Below, one piece after another: positions 9,095 through 20,241 of a DNA stretch of 64,000 nt. Every line of letters starts with the position of its first letter. Position 1 is the stretch's first letter. Position numbers and translations under genes: made by a program. This DNA comes from Brachynemurus nebulosus (lineage: Eukaryota; Arthropoda; Insecta; Neuroptera; Myrmeleontidae): the NCBI GenBank assembly GCA_035578155.1, contig JAPWDM010000017.1:5840482-5904481 (forward strand), written 5' to 3'. The notes beneath the pieces were generated by a model that was not told the DNA's origin, did not search any database, and was given only the letters and a program-made list of their open reading frames with translations.

Positions 9095-9730
9095 GTATTA
9101 TTGGCGATGATAAGATTCCCTAGCGACAAGTCGCGGAACTAATATATGACAGATAATTTTTATACAGTTGAATTTTCTAATAGCAATTTAATAAAGTTTT
9201 CACCTAAATTGTGCGTATAATTACGTGATTTAAAGTGTTGAGATGGACACTAGTAAACATGAAAGAAAAGGGAGTACTTACTGCTGTGTTCCACAGTGCA
9301 GGAATTAGAAAAGGGGAGGACTGAGTTTTCGTCATTTTCCTACCAGTGTTAAACTTAAAAAACATTTGGAAACTATTTTTAAAATGAAAACTTCATCAGA
9401 GTTTATGCGTGTTTGCTCAGAACATTTTGAGGTATCAGCATTACATTCCACTTCATGTGGATAACTTAATACTCCAGAAGTTTGTGCAGCTGAACCCAGA
9501 TATTTTGTTACCGAAATTTCGTTCTTTAACACCAACACACATTAACATTCCACTTTTAAAATATTTTTCACACTTGCGAAGAGGTCTCGTAGTATTTTTT
9601 ACTCTTTCATAAATGTCTAACAAAGAAATCATCACAAAATTTTCATAAAGCAATGAAATAATATTAATTATATGTCATATGCTAGTTCCACAAACGCTCA
9701 CCAGGGAAATTTTATCATCGCCAATAATAC
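9095..9730. mobile_element. P-like MITE with about 60-bp terminal inverted repeats and a THAP remnant
   Basis: The left end GTATTATTGGCGATGATAA (9095) and its continuation to about 9153 are matched in reverse complement at 9669-9730, with a few mismatches. The 636-base interior holds one decayed THAP DNA-binding domain and nothing resembling a catalytic core. P elements and their relatives encode transposases with an N-terminal THAP domain, so this is most simply an internally deleted non-autonomous copy. No clear 8-bp target duplication is visible. Confidence 0.75.
9243..9464 (+). pseudogene. THAP zinc-finger domain fragment
   Basis: From ATG 9243 the frame gives a C2CH THAP pattern: the Cys pair in YCCVPQC, then the LSFRHFP block, and about 40 residues later the Cys-x2-His in VCSEHFE. 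It is broken by TAG at 9306-9308 (codon 22, right after the Cys pair) and ends at TAA 9462-9464. The C-terminal half of the THAP fold and any transposase core are missing, though FVQLNPDILLPKF in another frame downstream resembles the usual end of the domain. It sits inside 60-bp inverted repeats, which supports a P-type transposon origin rather than a host transcription factor. Confidence 0.75.
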
Positions 9731-10065
9731 GTTATTAATTTAAATTTAAATCAAAATAGAATTATAAAAGAACAATTTTAAATATTTTTTAATAAATATC
9801 AGTAACTGGTAATCATGATTACAAATTACATTTACAAAACGTAACCTGAAATTTTCTATTAAATTACATTTTGTAATCGTAATTTGTAATCGTTTCTGAA
9901 TTAAAAAAATATGTAATTTAATTACATAATTACGATTAATTTTACTAAGATACCTCTAAATATGAATAAAACTACTGTCTAAATTAAAACAATTTCGATA
10001 GTGAAGCAGTTAGGTTGAAGAGGAAATTAAGGTAGGATTGGTAAATAACTTGTTTATTATGTTAA
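9731..10065. other. AT-rich intergenic
   Basis: Repeated phrases around GTAATTTGTAATCG and its complement form a loose palindromic block near 9,810-9,950. No genes seen. Confidence 0.5.
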
Positions 10066-10550
10066 TTTGGAGCCTAACAAAGCCTAAATTTATCAGTTTT
10101 AATCAATTCATGATAAGTAACTCAATATCGATAATTTTCGATAACGAAAAGTAAGTTTTAACAGCCGCAATACGTTTGGAATACCCATAACTTGCTTCGC
10201 TTAAGCCTTCAAAAATTTCATTATTTTTCGCTCCGACGCACCGTTTACGAGATATTTACGATCAAAAGTTTACGTTTACGAAAAGTAACGAAAAGTAATT
10301 TTTTAAAAATGTGTTACTGTTAACCTACTCAATAGGACTAATGGAGCCTAGATTAACCAGTTATAACCATTTTATGATAACTAATTTGATATAGATAATT
10401 TTCGATAACAAAAAGTAGGTTTTGACAGTCGCAATAGGTTTAAAATATCCATAACTTGCTTCGCTTAAGCTTTCGTTACTCTTTCGATACAACGCACCTG
10501 TTGTGAGATACTTACGATCAAAGTTTTCGATTACGAAAAGTATCGTTTAA
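10066..10550. repeat. Tandem pair, period about 264
   Basis: Two diverged units share GATAATTTTCGATAAC, ATAACTTGCTTCGCTTAAG and GAGATAYTTACGATCAAA in the same order. The GATAATTTTCGATAACGAAA core also sits at the centre of the palindrome at 62.4 kb. Confidence 0.8.
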
Positions 10551-10609
10551 ATACAAACAATAAAAAAACATTTAGATTTTAGAATAGCGTAACTTTAGAA
10601 GCACTTTTT

Positions 10610-10738
10610 ATAATTATGTGTAAGGAATTGCTTTATTAAATACATACTAGCTGTACTCGCGACGTCGTTCCGCATAAAATAGATGAAAAGTATATAAGTA
10701 TAATCATTATAAAGCATTTGTAGAGAACAATAGTTTTC
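10610..10738. repeat. Helitron-like terminus with flank, copy 2
   Basis: Nearly identical to 39,736-39,858, including flanking sequence on both sides of the CTAG (TGTGTAAGGAATT before, ATAATCATTATAAAGC after). This shows a larger shared repeat rather than two independent insertions. Confidence 0.75.
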
Positions 10739-11270
10739 ATAACTACTACTTACAGCCAGTTTGTTAATAATAACATAATAAGTACAAGAAAACTAGTTTG
10801 TTGATGGCGTGGCCCACCTTAGGATTTCTCTACAAATTTTATCCCTAATGTCGGCCGTCCGATTTTTTCTTTTTTTTTTTTTATTTCTAACGATAAATGT
10901 TTTAAACAATTTCTAACTTCTTTAGAGTTTTATCATGTTGTCAAATTTCATAAGTTTAATCGCTATTGTCAAAAACTTGTTGTCAAAATAATTGTTTATT
11001 TACCGCACCAGTTAAACTTACAAATAATAGAATGGCCGATCAATTTTCAACATAAATTGTCATTTTTCAATCGATTAAGTGTAACGAAACATTAGCTACT
11101 TAATAAAAATTATTCATTTTTAAAATCGTAAATCTAGAACAGACGAAACTTTTGTTTCTATATGATTTTCAGCATTTTTTTATTTTTTAAGACCTTATTT
11201 TTTCAAAAAATGCAGTCAGTGGCCGATTTTAGGGCACCGGCCGACATTAGGCAATCCCATCCTATATACT
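10739..11270. other. AT-rich intergenic
   Basis: No gene. It contains a T16-type run at 10,867 and GTCGGCC phrases at both ends. Confidence 0.5.
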
Positions 11271-11395
11271 TTTTACTCGTAAGCAATATCAAAATTGAAA
11301 TAGAATGGTATACCTTACTCTTTTTACGTATATGCGAATCTTATTATCTAAAAAGAGTGAGATTCCATTCCATTTCAAATTGCTTACGAGTAAAA
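11271..11395. repeat. 125-bp hairpin
   Basis: TTTTACTCGTAAGCAAT at the left pairs with ATTGCTTACGAGTAAAA at the right. Pairing continues through TGAAATAGAATGG and the CTCTTTTTA/TAAAAAGAG segment. It is either a very small foldback MITE or the terminal hairpin of a larger repeat. Confidence 0.8.
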
Positions 11396-11455
11396 TTACA
11401 TTGATATTGATATCTTTAAAATCAGACATTCATCATCACTACAACACATATATAA

Positions 11456-11460
<5 letters not shown>
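11396..11460. repeat. Direct copy of 8531-8600
   Basis: Shares ATTGATATTGATA and ATCAGACATTCATCATCACT and, like the first copy, runs directly into (TA)n. Confidence 0.75.

Positions 11461-11528
<68 letters not shown>
11461..11528. repeat. (TA)n microsatellite
   Basis: Pure TA repeat followed by CAGGGTGTAAAA, a terminus type common at insect DNA-transposon ends. Confidence 0.97.
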
Positions 11529-11531
<3 letters not shown>

Positions 11532-12452
11532 GGTGTAAAATATATAACTCTCCGAAAAAATAGGGGAGAAAGGTGTAAATTTACTAATTAAGTTTTGCTA
11601 GTTAAATTGTACCGATCAAGTTTCATTTCAGAAATTTTCGATTGTCAAAAACGTGTTAGAAAATGGCCCCTAGAAAAAAAAACTTAATCAGGCTCTGATT
11701 ACTGATTTTTTTCGTTTGCTTTTTTGAACGTAAATTTTTTTGTCAACAAAATATTTTTACCTGCTTGTTTACGGAATCTTTTTAAAATAGCTCTACAGTA
11801 GTGTCCATAAAAATTTGAACATAATTTTTAATGAGACAATCTACGTCATATTTCAAAAAGATTGATTTCGTCAAATCTCATTAAATTATTTGGAAATTTA
11901 ACAAACACCTGCAATCGATTTTAGTAATCACTGACTTACGTCAACTTTAATCCAATTCTTTGACACATTTAACACATTCAGGGCTGCCTCTAACATTGGC
12001 GTAGTTCAGAACAAAATTAAAACTAAACACCCCTCAGAATAAAGATGGTTTAATGGTTAAGGGCGCTTTTCTAATCATGGGACTGGTGACATGAAAGTAT
12101 TTTTTCACTATAAAATTTAGTTTTTTACGAATTATGACACAACAATTAAATTTAAAACATTTCTAAAATATACAATCGGTTTATTATTCATGCACATACA
12201 AATACTTTTAATTTTAATACTTTGATTTAAAGAAAAACCAGTACTTCTATTGTTAAAAATATCGTTATTTTCGAAGTGAAAAATGTATGTTTTATTATTG
12301 ATAATATCAGTCGTACCCATGTGACAAATATGTATAAATAGGTTACTAGTGTTTTTAATAAATAATAAATTTTCAGAACAGTATAAATATCCAAATGAAA
12401 TGACAAGTAATAAATAACTTGAAAATATCTTTTCTTAAAAATAACTAATGGT
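11529..12452. other. AT-rich intergenic starting at a CAGGGTGT terminus
   Basis: The CAGGGTGT motif may be one end of an element, but I found no matching inverted end. No coding potential. Confidence 0.4.
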
Positions 12453-12504
12453 CCAAGAGCCCACCGTATGCAAAACCTATGTATAAGATAGTGTATTTTT
12501 TGTA

Positions 12505-12884
12505 AGTAGTACTACCCCAGACCTAAATTTTGCCCGCATGATAAAAATATGACGTCACTTCCGGTTATGGTTTTGTTACGTCATCAAACACATTGATGAT
12601 ATTGACACCAAAATGAAAGCTGCCAGATCTTAAAAATTCGTAAAACTGTGGCTGCCTTCACTGAAAGGTTTTTTTCAGTGTAAACAGCCTCATTGTTGCG
12701 AATTACTAAGGCTTGGCAGCACTCAATCTTTTTATTTTGGACTTCGAAACCTTCGTTTTGGTGTAAATATTATCAATGTATTTGATGACATGACAAAACC
12801 ATAACCGGAAGTGACGTCATATTTTTATCATGCGGGCAAAATTTTGCAATTCTAAAGAAGGCTCCCTTTTGCGGTAGTACTACT
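12505..12884. mobile_element. Inner foldback MITE, 380 bp
   Basis: Begins AGTAGTACTACC and ends with its reverse complement. The arms contain GCCCGCATGATAAAAATATG and CACTTCCGGTTATGG and remain complementary almost to the centre, where CTGAAAGG and TTTTTTCAG form the turn. It is nested in the outer MITE close to its left terminal repeat. Confidence 0.8.
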
Positions 12885-13006
12885 TCAAGGGGTCAAACTA
12901 GATTGTCTATGTCTCTGTTCCACTTGTAATGAGTTTATGACGTAAATCTCCCCACTCTGTTTGTGTAAATACACACTGTTTGCAGTGTATTAGTTTGGTG
13001 TTTTTT

Positions 13007-13034
13007 AGTAGTGTGCGTATTTACGCACACTACT
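13007..13034. repeat. Perfect 13-bp inverted repeat
   Basis: AGTAGTGTGCGTA and TACGCACACTACT separated by TT. Confidence 0.95.
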
Positions 13035-13286
13035 GCAACACACGTTTTACCAGAGAGAGCTGTTCAACGTGTTCAACTAACAATGGTAACAATGTACATA
13101 CAATGCACTGTGCGTTCGACGACGGACACGGACTGACTAATGCCTTAAGCTGTGACACGTCTCCAAATGACTCCAAGCCAATTACACTTTTTTGATATTA
13201 GTTAGCTTCTAGTGTTCTATGTACTACTTACAAAAAATCGTTCATCTATCTTATACATAGGTTTTGCATACAGTGGGCTCTCGGGC

Positions 13287-15424
13287 TATAAGTTTTGTGG
13301 ACATATGTACAAATAAAATATAATATCAATATGTATATGATACTATTGATACTTATTTAGTTATTTTATTGACTATGTATTGTAATAATGCTTGAAAATA
13401 CATACACACACTAACACTCACACACATACATATATATTACATTTTTCAATCTTTTTTTTTTAGGGATCCGAAGAATTCTAGAAGCTCTTGTAATTTTTTA
13501 ATGTGTGGGTTGTAACATTTTCAGAAATTCTACGCCTTTGGAACACGAAATTTTGGAAATATAATACATGCTACAGATAGATATCTCAATTAACCGTCAG
13601 TAAAACCGTCAGTTAAAGTTTTTTTAAATTTTTACAGTATCTTCCGTATTTGAAACTCGACATAAACACTTTTAAATACATAATTTAAAGGAAGAAAAAT
13701 ATGGTTCTCATTAAGTGAAATTTTACGTCAAAGTATATTCTGATATTTGATAACATTTCCAAAAATTCAAATCAAAATTATTAAGAGAAATGTTGAAAAA
13801 TAATTCTACGTATACTGTTTGCAGTTTATCATTAGAAAAATCTTTTAAAATAAAGTTAAAGTTCTTTTAACAACTTTTATTCTTTATATCTCGTTTCAGA
13901 AATATTGTATTTCAAAGTCTATGTGATTTTTAAGGAATCAAATTACCACTTAATTGACCCTTAAATAACACAAACACAAATAACAGTGTGATTGTCGAAT
14001 ATATTTATTTATTTTCATAGTAAACCGTACAAAATAATATAATGCCACGTATTTTATTCGGAAAATACAAAAATGCAAATAAGTCAGTAACCTTGCTTAA
14101 TGTATGTATAAAACGCACTTGGACAACTCTTTTAATAAGTTGTTGTATGGTTGGATGGTATGTATGATTGTATGTGTGTACCAACTAAGTATGTACATAT
14201 TATGTATGTAGTTGTTTATTTATTTAAAAAATTTTTGACTAAGCGTGTGACGATGATATGCATGCCTGTGTGTTTGTAAGTATGGATACCGGTAAATTGG
14301 TATTTCAAAGTGTTGCTGAAATAAAAGAATAAATTTGGTAAAAAATTTATAGCGGTGACTTTCATGTGGACATTTTAAAATTTTACGATAATGATAACTG
14401 ATGCAGATAGTTTCGCATTTTCCGTTAGAGTTTTCCTCTAAAGTTACTCAATTATGAATAAAAAATTTTCTTTTTGATAATTGAAATACATTTTTGTTTG
14501 TAATATAATTGGCCTTTCGTCACATCTGTTTTTCTTTACAAACTTTTAACTATACTCCGTTTCAAATACAATTGAGCATGAGGCATCCTCAAAAAATTAA
14601 ATAATTCTTATATTCGAAACAAATCAATCTTCTATTCTTTTCTAAAAACAAACTGCAAATTTAAAATTTATGCATTTGAAACAATGAAAGAGATAAAGCT
14701 AAGAAAACGGGAATTACTCAAACTCGTAAGTGATGACTCATGTTTAGATTACAGTGAAATAGATTATATTTAAAATCGTTTAAAAATTAATTTTTGATCT
14801 TAGTGAGAAAACTGAGAGAAGAAAAAATAAGTCGTTATCAAACATTGTTATTAATTTCTGTTTTTCTCTTATGTACTTTAGCTGCAAAACTATCGAATAT
14901 GGAACACATTGTACAGAATTGGACATATGTACATACCAATAGATAAAACGGGTACATATTTAGTTTTTATAGATAGTGAAGAAGTTGTGTGCCAATGTAT
15001 CAACAATTAAAAATTCATGTTTTATGATAGTAAAAAGAAAATGTTCTTAATTTTTGAAAAATTACAACTCATGGAAATTTTTCTTGTGTATTTTTTTCAT
15101 TGTTCTGTTCTGTTCTCTTTTTATTTGTTTGGTAATTTATAAGTGTAGTTTTTAATGTAATTTGTTACTAAATTAATAATGTGTAATGCAAATACTAATA
15201 TCAGAGTTATGGTTTTCGCAGTATTCATAATGCACTGTGATATAAAAAACTAAAAAATTTTTAAAACCAAAAAAATTATTCATAAACTTATTTTAATCAA
15301 AATTTATGAAAAACTGTTCGCTTTTCTGTGTACAATATAGTACATATAAGTTCTACAAACAATACATGTTTACATATTATAGTGAAATAAAAAAAAATTT
15401 TTTGTTTATTTATCTTGTAATATT
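13287..15424. other. 2.1 kb AT-rich sequence without recognisable features
   Basis: No open frame of interest and no long repeat found. There are stretches of loose GTATGTATG and CACACA repeats at 13,400-13,440 and 14,100-14,280. It could be single-copy host intergenic or intronic DNA. Confidence 0.5.
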
Positions 15425-15430
15425 ATCCGG

Positions 15431-15433
<3 letters not shown>

Positions 15434-15506
<73 letters not shown>

Positions 15507-15509
15507 ATA

Positions 15510-15553
<44 letters not shown>
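15434..15553. repeat. (TA)n microsatellite with TATC interruptions
   Basis: Flanked on the left by TCCGGCCCT and on the right by GGGGCCGGACC, the two ends of the hAT-type MITE family seen complete at 23,086-23,464. Confidence 0.95.
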
Positions 15554-15554
<1 letters not shown>

Positions 15555-15556
<2 letters not shown>

Positions 15557-15685
15557 GGCCGGACCTAGAGTTATTATGAGGGGGGCAAATATTCCTGTTG
15601 GCGCCCCTCGCAGCAAAAAAATTTTTCCCTGGAAAGTGATGACAAAAAAGTAGCCTGCACCCTATCATAAATAGGCACAGTTGAC

Positions 15686-15688
<3 letters not shown>
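15555..15688. mobile_element. Truncated copy of the CAGGGCCGGA MITE
   Basis: Closely matches the left third of the element at 23,086 (GGCGCCCCTCGCAGCAAAAA and AGCCTGCACCCTATCATAAA). It then breaks off into (TA)n instead of continuing to a right end. Confidence 0.85.

Positions 15689-15689
<1 letters not shown>

Positions 15690-15758
<69 letters not shown>
15690..15758. repeat. (TA)n microsatellite
   Basis: Ends exactly at the left terminus of the Tigger element, whose TA target sits in this tract. Confidence 0.97.
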
Positions 15759-15761
<3 letters not shown>

Positions 15762-17910
15762 TAGAACCTGTTTAAGTTGGACACCCGCGGTGCAATCAAA
15801 AACTGTCCAACATAAACAGGTGTCCAACATATGCAAAATACCAAAATCATCTACGCTTAGTAATTTTAAGGTTAACACTAATTTAGAATATAATGCAAAA
15901 TTAATTATTTTTAAAGTAATACATATACACACATCTACGTATCAATATTTATTGAAATAAACTATCGAATAACAATCGTAATACATACATATTATAGATA
16001 TTTAAACATTATCTTTCGTAAAAAAATCACTTATCTTAGTTTGTTTGGATACAATTTTTAGGAAAATTTTGCTTTCTAATTTGCTTTGAATTTTGAATAA
16101 ATCTTCTAACAGTTCGCATGGGTTCTCAGTTAAACAGTTAATGGCGGTACTTATACCGTTCAAAGCTTCTTCAGGGGTTGTTGGTTTCTCCGCTACTTTC
16201 TCGCACTCGTCACTAGATTCTTCGATTTCTTGTTCCTCGTCTAGTTGTAAAACATGTTGAAGAACGTCTTGATGTGTATTGAAGACATGATCGTGTACCT
16301 CCAAGTAGGCATCGGCGGTGATCATTTCTTCAGCAGTCTGTAACTGATTTTGAAACTCTGGAGGTAATAATTTAACTGCATCGCGAAGTTCTGAATCAGG
16401 GTCTTCATTATGATCCCCTTCATTTGCTTTTGGAATACTAAAACCAGCTCGTCTAAAACACTTAACAATTGTTTCCGTAGATACAGCTTGCCATGCTTCG
16501 CTGATCCATCGAATTGCTTCCAAAACCGTGACTGAGTTGATAAATTCCTTGTGGTTGTTAGAAATTTCAGATTTAGCAACTAAACACATAAGTAAACTTT
16601 TGCGGTAATAAGCTTTCATTGTTCGAATCACGCCTTGATCTAGTGGCTGAATTTCCGATGTTAGATTTGGCGGTAAATAAACAAGTTTAACATTCTCGAA
16701 CGATTTCATAATCTTATGACTTGTAGCATTATCTAGTATGATCACAATTTTTCTAGCAGCGTTACGCATTTGCCTGTCAATATCTGACAACCAACTTTCA
16801 AAAATATCAATCGTCATCCATGCCCTTTTATTGTGTCGCCAAATAACGGGAAGCTCCTTACATCTCATTTGTTTAAAAGCTCGAGGACGTGCTGATTTCC
16901 CAATTACTAACGGCGTTAACTTTTCTCCGACCGAACTCGTACATAATAGAACAGTTAACCGTTCTTTAGACAATTTACCACCTTTGCATGGATCACCTTG
17001 TGCAACAACTTTTTTTGTCTAATAAACGCCAAAAAAGACCAGTTTCGTCTGCATTAAACCGATCTTCTGGCGCATAATCTTGCAACAGATTTCCCAGTTT
17101 TCTTTTCCACTCTTCCTCCTCTTCTAAGTCTGCTGATGCTGACTCTCCACACAAAGTTTTAAATTTATTATTATGTCGATTTAGAAAACTTTCTAACCAT
17201 CCATTACTTGCTTGAAAATTAATGTCTAATTTTAAGGCTATCGCTTTTGCTTTTTCTTGCAGTAGAGGACCGGATACTGGAAGATTCGATGAACGGCACT
17301 TAACAAAATAGTCATAAACTTTTTGATTTATTGCTTCATTACCAGTTTTACGAATTTTTCGTTTTCGTTCGGCGCTGCAATTCTTTTCGTAAGCTTTCAA
17401 AATTTCGTCTTTACACTTCAAAATATTCCCAACAGTTGATTTGGAAATTCCAAATTGGTCGGCTGCCTTTCTTAAACTAACACCATTCTCTACTAAGTCT
17501 ATAACATTTTTTTTCTTTTCAATGGTCAATTCTACTAAACATTTTCGCTTCGAACTCATGGTGCTAAATTTGTAACTAATAAATATTCAAGAGATCTGTA
17601 CACATGAAATCACTGCTGATTATTGACTAATAACCATTGTGACTGCCGAGCTTTTATATTTTTAGGACATAACTAACACGTGTTTCGGTCACGTGTAAAA
17701 TACATGAATGTCCAACGTAAACAGGTCAAAATATCAAAAATCATTTTAAAAAACTGTCCAAATTAGACAGGTTTCCAACATATAGAGGTGTCCAACTTAT
17801 AAGTATTAATATGCATTTAAAACAATGTAATTTCGCCAGGCCAATTGAAAAGTGTCCAACTTGAGCAGGTGTCCAGTATACAGAGGTGTCCAACTTGGCA
17901 GGTTTCACTG
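15759..17910 (-). mobile_element. Tigger/pogo DNA transposon, near complete
   Basis: The left end CAGTAGAACCTGTTTAAG and the right end CTTGGCAGGTTTCACTG form imperfect terminal inverted repeats, each directly next to TA, as expected for pogo elements. Both subterminal regions carry many copies of GTCCAAC, GTGTCCAACTT or GTGTCCAACATA (at least three left, at least six right, reaching 17,700), which are plausible transposase-binding sites. The interior is filled by one transposase gene on the minus strand, so the element is full length (2152 bp). The target is a (TA)n microsatellite. Confidence 0.92.
16002..17559 (-). pseudogene. Tigger/pogo transposase with a single frameshift
   Basis: The gene is in two frames that join at a run of seven A residues (minus strand, about 17,018), where one base too many shifts the frame after RLLDKK. 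The total would be about 520 residues, normal for the family. The N-terminus has a CENP-B/psq helix-turn-helix (VSLRKAADQFGISKSTVGNI), then a second HTH region (WLESFLNRHN). The DDE_1 core follows, with the first Asp in FNADETGLFW, the second in ILDNATSH and the third in QPLDQGVIRTMKAYYRKS. I count 30 residues between the last two, a DD30D spacing typical of Tigger. The C-terminal tail is acidic. The start is the ATG at 17,559 (MSSKRK). One small lesion suggests recent activity. Confidence 0.93.
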
Positions 17911-18324
17911 TATATATATAAATTTTGGCGAATCGGCATCATTTTCGGATTGAGGCAACCTTCAAATAAAATTGTATTATAGTCCCAAGCTCAAGTCTTA
18001 CCATGCAGTAACAGTAGTAGCTGAATTTTTTTCAGTCGGAAATTCATTCAAACAATTGAAGATAGGAAGTAATGAATTAAAAATTTGAAATATATTTAGA
18101 AATACACTACCAGCTCAAGTGAGAAAGTACAATAAGCTAAAAAAATAAATATTTTTAAAATCAATCAAAGGGTCTCGCCGGGTAAGCATTATTTGATTTT
18201 GGCTCAGCGGCTTTTTCGGCTATTCTTTTTCACGAATGTTGCTTATGGTGAGTAATGTTCGAAAATATAGGTATCAGACCTCTATCCCATATATTGTCAG
18301 AGATATGGGGGTAACAATCCTTAA

Positions 18325-20237
18325 AGGGCATAGCCGGGTAAGATAGGGAAAACGGCCCTTGACGCAAAATTGATTGTTTTTATAGGAAATAATACTTCTT
18401 AGCCCCAGATACATTCCTGCCCAATTTCAACCCTCCGAGGCTAATAGTTTATGAATACACAAACAGACAAAAATTTTCAAAAAAATTTTTTTTTGACGAA
18501 ACTACTGAACCGATTTATTTGAGTTTAATATATATTATGTACCCACCTTAGATGAAGTAATGAAAAAAAAAATTAACGTTATATCCCTTTATTATACTAA
18601 TTTTTTTAAATTTTTAATTTTAAGAAAATTTTTTTTCGGCACTTAGGCATTAGCGACACCCACCATTTTTTGTTCAATAATTTGTCTCTTAGTACTCTAT
18701 AACATATATTTTTATGGAAAAATTTTAGTTGGTAGAACAGTAATATTTCAATACAAATGCATGCCATGTTCGGTACCACATATATAACTTATGTATAAAA
18801 AGGAATATAAAGTAAAATATCTACCCTATTTCTAAAATAATACAATTACATACGTTCATAACTACGATAAACTAGTTTAAATTTACTCAAGTCCAACATT
18901 ATCTGCCGTTTGTCTTTTTTTATTACTAAAACAAAATAGATATTGATTTCTCTTTTGTTAGAGTTGTTTTCTTTGTAAGACGTCAAGTGAAACTTTGTTA
19001 GCTCATACACCACGTCTTACGATGTCAACAATTTCATACAAAGTTGATTAGCTGTCAAAATAGTATACCAGTTGGTCATTTCGTTATAATTCCCCATGAC
19101 CCGTCATCGTGTTAACAAAATAAGACAGACGGCAGATAAAGCTAGACGTTTGTCTAAGCTTGTTTGTCGTAGTTATGAACGTATGTAATTTTATTACAGA
19201 AAAAATCCACTTTCTGCACCTCCTTAAGAAGTGCAACAAAAACATCAAGTGAGAGGGACGAGCTACATATTGCGTACAATTGTACACTACTTTCTTCAAG
19301 TTAGTTATATGTACATGTAATAACTACAACAGGTTTTAGCGGATTGTTGTTATTACTACATTGTTGAAGTTTTTTGTTCCATTTTATTAAGTTAATGTTT
19401 ATTATTATTAAAACAATATAACATTTAAGACGTATTATTGTTATTATTATTATCTTTATTTGAATAAAGTTTCTAAAACTTATAATTTTTGTTGAGTTAG
19501 ATATAATTTGATTAGTAAATATGCTGAGATAATTTTATTGATTTCATTCAAATATTCAGATTCGTGGTAAAATTAACCTTGAAAATTATGTTTTAGCAAG
19601 TTAAAACATATTTTTATAACAGCTCAAAATATATATTTTTTAGACCGTCACAGGAACTCTAAGAACTGCAACTCAGGGGGGAAGAGAACATTTTATTGCA
19701 CTGCTTAGAGTTCTACTGTGTTTTAGAAATAAGGCAGATGCTTTACTTTATGGTCCTTTTTATCCATAAGTAATATATATATAGTACCGAACATGGCATG
19801 CATTTTTTATTGAAATATTACTATGTTCTACCAACTAAAATTTTTCCATAAAAATATATGTTATAGAGTACTAAGAGACAAATTATTGAACAAAATATGG
19901 TGGGTGTCGCTAACGCCTAAGTGCCAAAAAAAAATTTTCTTAAATTAAAAAATTTAAAAAAATTAGTATAATAAAGGGATATAACGTTAATTTTTTTTTT
20001 ATTACTTCGCCTAAGGTGGGTACACAATATATATTAAACTCAAGTAAATTGGCTCAGTAATTTCGTCAAAAAAAATTTTTTTTGAAACTTTTTGTCTGTT
20101 TGTGTATTCATAAACTATTAGCCTCGGAGGGTTGAAATTTGGCAGGAATGTATCTGGGGCTAAGAAGTATTATTTCCTATAAAAACAATCAATTTTTCGT
20201 CAAGGGCCGTTTTCCCTATCTTACTCGGCTATGCCCT
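18325..20237. mobile_element. TTAA-flanked foldback element with about 475-bp arms
   Basis: Begins AGGGCATAGCCGGGTAAG and ends with CTTACTCGGCTATGCCCT. The arms (18,325-18,795 and 19,785-20,237) pair almost throughout, for example GGTGGGTGTCGCTAACGCCT against its complement. TTAA lies immediately outside both ends (18,321-18,324 and 20,238-20,241). TTAA duplications are characteristic of piggyBac-type transposition, but the termini do not match the classic piggyBac CCCT start, so the superfamily is tentative. The 1-kb loop (18,796-19,784) has no recognisable gene. Confidence 0.8.
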
Positions 20238-20241
20238 TTAA

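Larger units (their letters stand above)
12453..13286. mobile_element. Outer MITE, about 830 bp, 65-bp terminal inverted repeats
   Basis: The left sequence GAGCCCACCGTATGCAAAAC continues into CTATGTATAAGATAG and returns in reverse complement at 13,216-13,284. The interior holds a second foldback element and a short perfect palindrome. The weak open frame inside (from 12,980) has no recognisable features. Confidence 0.8.

Noticed and set aside
12045..12110. tRNA-like A box (TGGTTTAATGGTTAAGG)
   Set aside because: No B box at the expected distance and no cloverleaf stems; too weak to call a tRNA or SINE.
12980..13195. 71-codon frame in the outer MITE
   Set aside because: Contains the perfect palindrome and lies in a non-coding MITE; probably chance.
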